In this document: one piece after another, positions 12,366 to 22,347 of the stretch
Layout of the letters: each line of letters starts with the position of its first letter
Numbering within the stretch: the stretch's first letter is position 1
Source of the DNA: Chamaecyparis obtusa
Taxonomy: Eukaryota > Streptophyta > Pinopsida > Cupressales > Cupressaceae
Length of the DNA: 64,000 nucleotides
Direction of reading: 5' to 3'
NCBI GenBank assembly: GCA_027943335.1
Contig: BSBK01005648.1
Coordinates: forward strand, 1,043,001 to 1,107,000
The notes under the pieces: generated by a model
What the model saw: only the letters and a program-made list of their open reading frames with translations
Databases searched by the model: none
Told to the model about the DNA's origin: nothing
Made by a program: the position numbers and the translations under genes

Positions 12366-13648
12366 ATGGATATGGATTAGTTGCAGAAAAACCTAGATGA
12401 ATCTCTTGAATAGATTGATATTCTTACTGAGGAAAGAGATACTCTTAAGAAAAAATATGATAGTGCAAAAAACTACATTGAGAAACTAAAAAACAAGATA
12501 GAAGATCTGAAATCAAAGAAAGAACCTACAAGTCAAATCAAGGATAGTGATGAAGTTTCAAAACTGACAAAGTAAAATGAGATCCGAAAGCATGAACTAA
12601 AGATTGTAGACCTAAAGTTAAGCCTAAAAGATGATAATAAAAAAGTTGAATCAAATCTAAAGTCTGAAAATGTAGACCTAAGATATAATCTTACCAAAGT
12701 AACATTTGAATTTGAGACTACAAATTTGCAGTATATTGAACTTGAGAAATACAATACAATTGTGAAAGGAGAACTAACTCAATCCAAACAACATCTTGAG
12801 AAACTATATTCCAGAAGTGAAAAAAATGATGAACAGATTTCTTATCAGAAACCTTCTTATGATAAAAATGGTCTTGGATATTTCAAAGAAAATTTCTCAA
12901 AGAAGAATGAAGAATGTAAGGAACCAGATCCATAAATTCAACAACAAGAGAACAAAGAAGAAGAAAAACAAAACAAAAATGAGTCTAACCAATCTGAAGA
13001 TATACCTAACCAACCTAAGCAAAATGGATCACCTAAAGAAATGAGAAGTGAATTCAAAGGTAAATGTTATTCATGAAATTCATTTGGACACATGAAAAGA
13101 GATTGTACAGGTAAGCAATTCAAACCTATCTTTGGTTATTGTTATAATTGTCATGGTTTTGGACATAGAGCTATTGATTGTAAGAAACCTAGATCTAATG
13201 ATAAAAATAATAGTAGAATGTTTAGAAATACTAACTCTATAGATAAAAGACCTATTGGAGCAACAAACAATATAAGAAATGAAGTGTGTGTTATAGATGC
13301 AACAATTTTGGACATATTGCCAGAAATTGTAGATCACAAATTAGTCAGTCAGGACCCAGATATGGAAACAATGTCATATTTTTTCAGATTTGTAATAACA
13401 TGGGTCACACAATGAGATATTGCAGAATGAACAACATGAGGAATCCTAATCCTAGAAGAAATGTGAACTACGCCAGAAGAAATATGGATACCGATAATAG
13501 TCAAAAGGGAAATAACAATAACATAGAAGAAGCTATTTATGTCAAAGCTATAGATCAAGCAAGTGCATCCACAATATCTGGAATTCAATCATGTGAAGTG
13601 TTTGAGAGTAAGTTTGAATCAATTCTGAACCCACCTCAAACTGATTAA
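12366..13648 (+). pseudogene. SIRE-like gag remnant with four zinc knuckles
   Basis: From ATG 12366 one frame runs to ~13278 with several stops, then shifts to another frame up to 13648. The first ~190 codons form a lysine/glutamate-rich coiled coil. KLYSRSEKNDEQISYQKPSY and NGLGYF match the conserved segment at the end of the coiled coil of SIRE-type gags. An acidic Q/E/K linker follows, then four CCHC knuckles: CYS*NSFGHMKRDC (second Cys now a stop, ~13066), CYNCHGFGHRAIDC (~13141), CYRCNNFGHIARNC (~13288) and QICNNMGHTMRYC (first Cys lost, ~13388). The N-terminal capsid part of a normal gag is absent. The product would have bound RNA in the particle. No protease or RT follows. Confidence 0.7.
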
Positions 13649-14071
13649 GCATGAAATTTCATGAATTATGCATTATAATAAGCATCAAGATAGCATAGAG
13701 TTTATCAGAAATTGAATCAAGCCTTGCAAAGTTAATATCAGCTAGTAAGTAATATAAGGAAGATATGGTTAAGAGCGCATGAATTTATGAGCATGTATGC
13801 GATCACATGAAGAGAAAGAATTTTTGCAAGTTACGAGGAATAGCTTTTTGGCATGTATGCACTTATGAAACTAATGCAATGACAATATCTTGAAGTATTT
13901 GATAGATAAAAGTGGATTATTGACATTATTTGATCATTCAAGTATTTACAAGAGTCTTAGAGAGCTAGCCAATGAAGATTGAAAGTAGTTTGCAAAATTT
14001 GGATACAAATTTTTGCCAGATCTACACGGAAGCCCTAAATCGTGATTCAGGTGTATTTCACTAAGTAGTTA
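13649..14071 (+). other. Spacer between gag remnant and accessory frame
   Basis: No domain or open frame of note. AT-rich, with GGCATGTATGC / GAGCATGTATGCGATC near-repeats at ~13792 and ~13852. In an intact element the protease would follow gag here; none is seen. Confidence 0.5.
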
Positions 14072-17000
14072 TTGTCAAAGAAGTTACTTTTTAGTGCAAT
14101 AATGGATGTATCCCTAGTTCATAACATTAAGGACACATCTAGACCTAAGGTGAGAAAGGAATCAGTAGAACCTTCTGAAGAAGACCCTAGTTTAACTTTA
14201 TCGGCTATACCAGACGGTGTTTTGCATTTGGAAGATGTAAAAGGATATTTGAAATGTAAATTTGAGACTGTATGAGATAGTACTATGACTGAGGATTATA
14301 ACAAGATATACAAATAGGATATGACCTATAAGGAAGGATATGAACATTTAGGTCAACTTGATATTATTAAATATATGTTTCACTATGAATTTCAAAATGA
14401 GGAATGGACTAATATAATTTTAAGTAGAATTCATAATGGGAAGTTTTGGTTGGATGATAGAGTAATAGACATTATAGTTGATTTGATACATGAGGTAACA
14501 GGACTATCTAACAAAGGTGTAATTACACTAAATGAAAAGAATGTGAACAAAACAATGCTAGACAACACTAAATCTTCATATAATGGAAGAGGCATTATAA
14601 TTAGTAAGATTAAGTAGAATGATGTGAGGTATGTGTGCAAGATAATGACTAAAAAGTTATGTGTTAGCTCTAGAGAAGTTGATATGGCAGCAGGTATGGT
14701 GCAAGCAGCCTATCTCATGTGTATTGACAAAGTTGAAGTGGAAATGAGTGAAATTATGAGAATTCAATTAATTGAAAATCTTGAAAAGATTAATAAAACA
14801 AGGAATTCCCAATTTAGATTATCATCCCTAATCACCTATATGTTTTTCCATCTTTTGAGAAGATTTCCTTATACTATAGGAGCTTATTAGAATGATGATA
14901 GAAGTTCATTGGAAAGAATCAACAAGGTGTATCTCAAACTCCCAATTGACAAAGTAAATGAGACTGCTACACTTTTGATCAAAACCTTTCGGAATGAGAT
15001 GAATAAAAGGTCAAGAATTCCACTTTCAATAGTTGAGAAGTACAAGAATGAGATATGTTTCTTAGCTGACACAGATTTTACATATGTTGAAGTAGTAGAA
15101 CCAAGGACTGAATTCATATACCCTTTGGAATATGAAGTATCTGAAGAGGAAGATAAAGGATATGTAAGAAGAATATTGAAGTGCGGACTAGATTCTAAGA
15201 GTCCTATATTTGAGATATTTCAGAAAAAATTTAGTACAACACAATAATCACAAGTGCATAAGTTAACAAAGAAAAGAGTTGACAATACAATAAATAAGGT
15301 ATTAAAGGATATAGGTATGATTGAACATGAATTCAACATTATGAAATAGCCTTCAGTAGCAATAAGAGATATTGGACATATTGAAGTGTTAACAGTTCCA
15401 CCTTTGGCATCTAAAGCAATCCCTATTGCAGACATTCATAATATTGATGAGGATATCACTGACCCTACTGAGTTGAGTGTCTCACTGGACAAGTCGATAG
15501 TTGTAAGAAAATATACTAGATCCACCTCCACTACACCAGCTAAGAGAGTAAAAGAGATGGCTAGTGGACTAGGTAAAAGGCAGAAGACTATCTTTTCTCC
15601 AGTAGAAAGGATAAGGACACAAGAAGAAGAATCACCACCTAGAAAGAAAATGAGAGATCAAGTTTCAATTCAATCACAAGGAGAAGAAGAGGTAGGTATT
15701 AGCAAAAAGAAACAATGGAAGCCCAAAATTGAGAAAGTAAATCCTTTGATCATAAATGAAGGAGAATTCAATAAGCTAAACAAATACTATCACATGTATA
15801 ATAACTTTGAGAAATTGAATCTTGAGAATGCAGTTGTTAGACATATGATTCTTGCTGACAAGAAATTTGAGAACATCAGAGATAAGATACCTAGTGATCT
15901 CTATGAGAAATTGGTCAATAGGAATAAGAGAGAAATAGAAGAGGTTAAAGGAATTAGAGAAATATTTGTAATAAAATTATGTGTAATAAAATATGAAGAT
16001 CATTTCAAATAAATTATGAAGAGTCTTAGTACCCATCTGAGAAGAAAAAGAAGAACTGGTCTAATCATGGGAGGCAATTATGAAGAAGTTAATAAGGAAA
16101 CTGAGGAAGCAGTTGTGAAGGTAATGACATCAATACCATGAAAAGCATTGAGTGAATTAAAATAGGACACTCAAATAATAGAAGTAGATTCACAAACAAA
16201 AGAAACACCAGTTCCACCACCCACCATTCATATTGATGATGAATCAATGCATATAGAAGGCACCAACATTACCATTGACAAAGAAGAAAATTATTTTGAA
16301 GATCGAGAAGAGGATGTTGCAAATTTGGAAGAAATGGTTAATGAACAAGAAGATGATGCAAATGATGTGGAAGAATTAAAAGGAGAAGAGAAGAAAGAAG
16401 AAATAAAGACAACAAAGGAAACACAAACAGAAGTCACCAAGCAAGAAATACAAGAGGAACAAGGTTTAGGTAAGGAGATAAAACCTATAGAGACTGTACC
16501 CCCAACAAATTCAAATTGTTACACCACAAAAGGTCACATCAGTAAGCTCATCAAAATCACCAATTTAATCAATACTAGAAAATTTGGGAGCTGAAGTTGA
16601 TGATGATCAAATAGAGTTGATCTCATCTCTAAATAAAATAATTGGAAATAATAAGAAAGTAAAGAGTCTAGAAGGATCACTACTTAAGGTAACAAACAAG
16701 CTTCAAGGAGTTATATCTACTCAAGTCATTGAAGTTGATCTACAAATAAAAGAAAGAGAAGTAATGAAATTTTTTGACAATCAGTTCACCACTTTATCTA
16801 ACATTGCATCAATGAAAGCACAAACACTTCATGATGCACAATTATTTCAAACCACTTGTCAAAATATCAAGAATGATTTAGAAAACCTTGATGTGTGCAT
16901 TAAGGAATTGAGGAGATGTTTAGAGAGAGGAAGAGAATTATACAGTTAGTGTGCTTTGTCACACAAATACATCTCAGATATTTTAGAAAAACTAAAGAAC

Positions 17001-17322
17001 AAACAAGCAGAATTGCAAGTCACAGTGAATGAGCTACAAAATCCAAGCATGAAGATCACTGATACAGAGAAGAAAGTGAGTAAAAATTCATGATGAAATA
17101 AGACTATTGTAAAATGAGAAGGAAACAAAATTAAAGAGGTTTTCATTACTCAAAGAGAACCTAACCCTGAAAATCAGTAATGTGTAGAATCAACTGGAAG
17201 AATGTCTTTCATCAAAGACATCATATGGTAAATTTTCTTATCTGAATCTTAGAGCAGTTGAGATAGCATCCTATGGGCTATGTGCACTACTTAGTGTATC
17301 TGATTCTATTAAGAAGACATGG
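14072..17322 (+). pseudogene. Retrotransposon accessory frame, unknown function
   Basis: I do not recognise this protein. One frame (that of 14072) is kept from 14072 to 16594, broken only by single stop codons. Frameshifts near 16580 and ~17095 lead into the last part, so the ancestor was a single frame of about 1,080 codons. Visible parts: a globular N-terminal section (~14321-15240, with DDRVIDIIVDLIHEVTGLS and a hydrophobic LSSLITYMFFHLLRRFPYTI); a basic section with KRVKEMASGLGKRQK and PPRKKMR, like nuclear localisation signals (~15540-15650); a highly acidic E/D/K/T section (~16247-16450); and a C-terminal coiled coil (~16600-17220). The frame is cut by the LTR-element insertion and continues at 63915. 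It could be a structural or DNA-binding accessory protein; nothing shows an enzyme. Confidence 0.65.
17318..17322. other. Target site duplication CATGG, left copy
   Basis: CATGG precedes the TG terminus of the long-LTR element. The same five bases follow its other end at 63910-63914. Confidence 0.9.
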
Positions 17323-17668
17323 TGTAATGCCCCGCCAGGGAACCCAGAAGAACTTAACCTAAACATGTGACTAAGTTTGCAGAATATTTTTTTTTTTTAA
17401 AAGTTAACAATCAATAACATCAAAGTTTCACAATGCGGAAGCAGAGCATAGCAATAAATGATTAAAAAAGGTTACAACTCCCAAGGGTTCCTTGACGTAG
17501 ATTACAAAAGAGTTAATTAATTAATATAAGATAAAGATATGAATCCCAAGATTACATCTAAATTATAAATACAACATCATATGCATGATTACATAAATAC
17601 AATTGGTACCTTAATGTAACCATAATAATCTACATCCACTGCACATGTCGCAGGGTATGAAATACAAT

Positions 17669-18628
17669 GGGTAAAAGTACAAAGCTATGTCACACTTTTA
17701 TAAAGGAAAAGGTCAACAACACACAAAAATTTGAACTTTAATGACATAAAAATGGCATTTATATTTAAAATTTGGAGATGCTGTAAACTAATGAAATGTG
17801 TAAAAGTGGATGAAGTTTATGGCTATAATTTTTTTAATTTTTTTTTAATAAGAATTCACATAGTTTAAAAAAATTTTAAGTCCATTTTTTACTTGCTAAA
17901 AAATGCTGAAAAATGAGGGTCTTGTCCGCACCAAAAAAGTATATGCAAATAATCTCTTTTTCCTTTGATTTCAAAATATGTCATAGATAAAATGTATAGC
18001 TAGTGCATAAAAGAAGAAAAATTAGTTTTCAATGTATATTTTCTCTGTTATAACTACTCAAAGTCAAACATACCTGAAATCGACAGTTTTCATCTCGCGT
18101 CAAATTTCCCCTATCAAATCTACACCATTCAGAAAATAAATTACACACTCTTGAAGATAACTCTCTCCTCTAGTGTTCAATATAAATTTTCAATTCTTTT
18201 GATAAGCTTTACTATTTTTTTCTATTTTTGAAGCATCTTGTTCTCGAATGTTAAAATACCTACTTCTAGTATTTTGAAATTATAATATATTAGATCTAAT
18301 TAAAATACTATAAAAATTATATGATGATAATCTTGACTCTGTGCTCTAAAAAAGGGTATTTTTATATTTGTAAAAGAATATCATTAAAAAGAGTAAGAGT
18401 TATTGAAACGTCATTTTTCTGAAATAATTTTATTTCTTTAGTAATTGTTATAAAACATGCATTTAATAGATATTTCCAATTGGAAAAGGTGAAGAACTTA
18501 TCTAACTTAGCTAGAATGAATCTAGCTAGACCATATGTGTGACAAAAAAAAAAATTAGTTAGAAATACTCAAATTCAGCTATGCTGATAAGTTATCCTGA
18601 AACGTGACACAACTTTGTGCTTTTACCC
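17669..18628. mobile_element. 960-bp terminal-inverted-repeat element (MITE-like)
   Basis: Present in one LTR and absent from the other (empty site ATACAATAACGAAAT at ~60462), which fixes both ends. Terminal inverted repeats of about 25 bp: GGGTAAAAGTACAAAG at 17669 and its near complement ending CTTTGTGCTTTTACCC at 18628. The flanking direct repeat is CAAT (17665-17668 and 18629-18632). It is AT-rich and has no coding frame of note, so it is non-autonomous. The short duplication does not settle a superfamily: 3 bp (AAT) would suit PIF/Harbinger or CACTA, while 8-9 bp types are excluded. Confidence 0.82.
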
Positions 18629-19050
18629 CAATAATGAAATAGAAGTACAACATGACATCTCTGAATATTAAAAACAATGAAATGAAATCACAAGAAGAAA
18701 GAAGAACAAGAACACGTCTTCAATAATGAAGATCAAGAAAGAATAACTGCCACAAGGATCATCCAGCCTCGGTGCACGAACACCAGAATCTCAAATGGTA
18801 AAAGAACCACTACCACCCGACCTCGTGAACCTAAACGGTCCACTCCCACTGTGATGAGGAGATAACATTAGATCCCACTCAAATAAAAAACAACATCAGC
18901 AACTAAGGAAGAGGTCCTGAAAGCTTCTAACTCAAAGGCACAAAAAGTACAACAAGGTATAACATACTCAACCAGAGGCAAACAAAACATGTAGGAAACC
19001 TAAGATGCATTCAAGAAGTGTCATCACACAAGTCAACTCTAAGGTTATCC

Positions 19051-19053
19051 TAG
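19051..19053. other. CACTA target duplication, left copy (TAG)
   Basis: The empty site in the other LTR reads TCCTGGTACTCCC. The left flank ends TAG and the right flank begins CGG, so the original three bases were probably TGG with one change in each copy or in its partner. A 3-bp duplication is the rule for CACTA elements. Confidence 0.6.
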
Positions 19054-19064
19054 TACTAGTAGAA

Positions 19065-19345
19065 TTTGGCAAATAAATGACCAGGTGACTAAAACTTTTA
19101 GTCACGTGACTAAGAATTTTAGTCACGTGACTAAAACTGATCATGTTCTACCATTTTTTTAGTCACGTGACTAAAATTGATCATGTTCTACAAATATAAA
19201 TGACTAAATAAATGACCAATTTGGTCATCGGGTAAAATCACAACTAAAATGACTAAATAATTAATCACTAATAATTAGTCATCAAAACAAAAATGACTAA
19301 ATAATTAGTCACCCAACAAAGACTAGCTAAATGAATGATTATTAC
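19065..19345. repeat. CACTA left subterminal repeats
   Basis: Copies of TGACTAAA / TTAGTCA in both orientations. Three copies of the palindrome around TTTTAGTCACGTGACTAAAA: one imperfect at 19096-19115, and perfect copies at 19117-19136 and 19157-19176. Such arrays bind the TnpA protein in En/Spm elements (family knowledge); here that is inferred from position. Confidence 0.85.
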
Positions 19346-20358
19346 TCCTTTAAAAATCTTTGACCGAATGAAGGGCTTAACAATATTTTCTAAGCTTAAT
19401 CATAAGTGAAGTCATAATCCAATAAGGGTTTGTGACGATGATGTTCCAAAACAACCTTCAAGTATATTATGGATAGTAGGAGTTTGAAGTAGTGACATTG
19501 ACTTTCACTAAAGTTCCAACCACATACATGAAATTGATGACCAAGGTGATCAAAGCCTTAAAAATAACTCCACTTTACTAGTTTTGGATAATATTTTGAC
19601 TTATTCAAATAATGAAAATAAATATTTTCATCAATTATGTCCTATTATGAAAAGTCTTAAAAACATAAGTTGTTTAAAAAATGAGCCAAACATGTGCCCC
19701 TTCAAAGTATATCAAACTCAAAGTCTAAAAATTATTTCCTACCATGCAAAAGTGAACTCTAAATGCTCAAGGTCAACCAATTTTCATATAAGATTTCAAC
19801 TTTAATTAAGCAATTTATAACTCCATCACTTAATTAAAGTTGATTACAATGTATACATCATGCAATTTTTTCTTTTATTATATAATTTATTAATAATAAC
19901 ATATTTAATATATATTAAATAATAGATATCATTATTCAATAAATATTAAACATATTATAAAATAAAAATATTAATAAATGAAATAATATCTAAATTTTAT
20001 GGAAAAAATCTTTATATTATTACTATTTGATTTGAAATTTGGAGATTTTTCTTACAGGGAGCACAGATTGATTCATGTAAATCTACACCAAAATATCAAA
20101 CTCGGTTACTTGGGGAGGCACTTATAATTTAATGTCATATAAAGTTGTGTTGGGAACGTTAGGGGCCTACTACATAGGAGGGCATTTTAAGACATTATTT
20201 TAAGATGAAATTAACATTTTGTCTTAAGTAATTAAATTATTATTTTAATATTTTAAATTAAAAATTAAAAATGTTTTAAATGTCTTAAATTAAAAGTTAA
20301 AAAAAGACATGCATATAATACATGTGCATTTCTAGATTCGATTGTGTGTATTTTTTAG
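19346..20358. other. CACTA interior, no gene seen
   Basis: AT-rich DNA, extremely so at 19860-20030 and 20200-20300 (runs of TTAAATTAAAA type). No recognisable domain on either strand. Confidence 0.5.
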
Positions 20359-20401
20359 CATCAGCGTTTCGGATCACACTCCGTGATCCATCATCAGGAT
20401 G
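20359..20401 (-). ncRNA. Hammerhead-ribozyme-like motif
   Basis: On the - strand the order is CATC (stem I), CTGATGA (core), T, GGATCAC-loop-GTGATCC (a perfect 7-bp stem II with loop GGAGT), GAAAC (core), GCT, GATG (stem I return). This matches the hammerhead layout CUGANGA / stem II / GAAA / stem I, with a very short stem III of the kind seen in retroelement-borne hammerheads. Two points weaken it: one extra base between CTGATGA and stem II, and GCT where a cleavable site would be GTT or GTC (pairing to the A of GAAA is lost). It is therefore probably a decayed or inactive copy. Hammerheads occur in plant retrozymes and Penelope-like elements; no coding sequence of either is seen nearby. Confidence 0.45.
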
Positions 20402-21998
20402 AGAAGAGAGAGTGTAAGAATGGAAAGATGTAGAAACAGACCAAGCCATTCATATGGGATATAAGGAAAAGGGGGGACATGGTAAACTGTGCAGAGAAAA
20501 GAAATGAACAAACCTAAAAAACTCCAATTAATAAGTGCCAATAAAGGAGATCAGTATAAGTGAGATGCAATGAATGAACATGCATTACAACTAAAATAAA
20601 AATAATAAACATATATGATGCAAGACAAAGCTATCATACAATTGTAACAAGGTGGAGAAAATTAAAACAATTAAAGAGGATAGATATAAAAAGAAGATAA
20701 ATAATAATAATATATACTTGGAAAGATTTAATAAAAAAGATGTATTATATAAAGACCTGTATGAAAATAAAATTACAAAATATGCATAGTGGTGATATAT
20801 ATGTATATACCTCTATGTATATTTGTCATATATGTCCACTACATAATAAATCTAATGTACATACTAATACATGTAAGATCTAGTAGGAAAAATGAACATG
20901 AAAGACAATAGAAAAAACATAATCAGAAAAAAGATATTAACGGGATGCAATAACATGATAAAAATAAAAGAAGCATTCCTTTTCTCAAATGGTTATCCCA
21001 ACTCATTTGAATGATTATCAAGCTTTTATATGCAAGACTGAACTTCAAAAATAGGCATGTAGGCACTGTCGTGTTTTGAAACCCCTTTCCTTCAATATAC
21101 ATTTATTAAATTACTAACTGTCCCAAACAAAAAATAAGATACAAAAAATGGGATGTAATCCAAGAATATGGACAAAAATAATAATTCTTTAAGCAATTTG
21201 AGATAACATGATAAAAATAAATAAACAACACTAAAAATAAAATAAATAAAAGACATGCATTTTTGTGGACTAGAGAACCAAAATACACATGCATTTTAGG
21301 CGTGCGGTAGAGGAATGGCGTGAATTGTTTTTAGGTCTCATTTAATACTTTGCAGTATCATGTCTTCCTTCTATTAGGTTTTTGGTCTAGATTGAGTGCA
21401 ACTTCTCCATTTTCTCTTTGAAGGACACAATTTCTACAAGCTACTCTTCATTCTGGATATAGTGGACAGGGGTGACCAATTAAAGAATTGCACCAAAACC
21501 CATTTTCTCTTTGAAAGACACAATTTCTACGAGCTTCTCTTCATTCTAGATCTAGTGGACAGGGGTGACCAGTCAAAGAATTGCACCAAAACATTCCTGT
21601 CACGACACTGAGGTGGTTACTCAATTCATTCCTTAAATGTATGCCCATTCCTTAAGTTGAAAGTTGGTTAAATAAGTTTTGGGAAGTTATATTATCTATA
21701 GGGAGTCTTATATATCTAAGAGGAAGTCTCTGTTATGGCAGAGAAGAGAGTCTATTGTATAGGGGCCTACCTCAGTGAGTAGCTTTCTTCATGTTTTTCC
21801 TGCTCTTTAAACTCTCTTGGACCTACAACACACGTCACACTCAAATAAACAACATATCACATGAAACCCTTCCCACATGTTATAGAGGAAATTTGGAAGA
21901 TCTCATCTAAATTTTTCTCATTTGGGTTCACTTTTTAATGAAATGGATGAGTCTACCAATATCTATTTGGGAGTATAAGAATACAATGTTGAAACCTA
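20402..21998. other. CACTA interior, no gene seen
   Basis: AT-rich sequence with no recognisable coding domain on either strand, apart from the 93-bp tandem repeat at 21407-21592. A - strand phosphatase exon begins at ~22000. Confidence 0.5.
21407..21592. repeat. 93-bp tandem duplication
   Basis: Two copies (21407-21499 and 21500-21592) starting CCATTTTCTCTTTGAA and ending CACCAAAAC, with a few substitutions. The 71-residue open frame across it exists only because 93 is a multiple of three. Confidence 0.9.
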
Positions 21999-22194
21999 GA
22001 CATGCTCCAAAATTCTTTCTGGGGTTCTCTCTGAAATAATCTTAGTCTATTTTGGGAAAGTGGGTCTACTTTATGATCTCCCTCACATCAGAATTCCTAT
22101 GTATCTCATCACCTTCTTTCTCTCCTATTGTCAAATGAGTGCAAACAAAGTAGAAGCTTGTCTGATTGAATAACATGCTGATCGAAACAGAACC
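21999..22194 (-). pseudogene. Captured inositol polyphosphate 5-phosphatase, exon c
   Basis: On the - strand, directly after an acceptor TTGCAG (22195-22200), the frame reads GSVSISMLFNQTSFYFVCTH, then EKEGDEIHRNSDVREIIK with a stop, THFPKI, and further on a frameshifted ERILEH. This is the segment of plant type I inositol polyphosphate 5-phosphatases that follows GLMGYLGNK (GSISISMSLHQTSFCFVCSHL type) within the endonuclease/exonuclease/phosphatase fold. It continues exon b (33316-33832), from which it is now separated by the Ty3 insertion. The next expected block, WLGDLNYR, and the C-terminal catalytic SDHRPV region are not found, so the captured gene ends here. In an intact gene the enzyme removes the 5-phosphate from inositol phosphates or phosphoinositides. 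Confidence 0.8.
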
Positions 22195-22342
22195 CTGCAA
22201 CCATGTAAAATATCTATTAAATAAGTTATTCTCTGAGTAATCTTAGATACAAGAAGATGTGAATAAGTTTTTTCCCTATAAAATGCCCTTCAAATGAACC
22301 TTTGACAGAATATTATGGTAATCCTGAAGCCATTTTTCTTTT

Positions 22343-22347
22343 CTTAC
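22343..22347. other. Target site duplication CTTAC, left copy
   Basis: CTTAC precedes the 5' LTR at 22348 and is repeated after the 3' LTR at 33311-33315. On the - strand it is GTAAG, the splice donor of phosphatase exon b. Confidence 0.95.

Larger units (their letters stand above)
17323..19053 (-). repeat. 3' LTR, distal part (split by CACTA)
   Basis: Matches 60121-60886 of the intact LTR once the 960-bp inserted element (17669-18628) and its 4-bp duplication are removed. Starts TGTAATGCCCCGCCAGGG and ends at TTATCCTAG, where the CACTA begins. Confidence 0.88.

Noticed and set aside
17669..18628. hAT or Mutator element
   Set aside because: The empty-site comparison allows only a 3-5 bp duplication, not 8 or 9.
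21396..21611. 71-residue repeat protein
   Set aside because: Produced by the 93-bp tandem duplication; no further evidence of coding.
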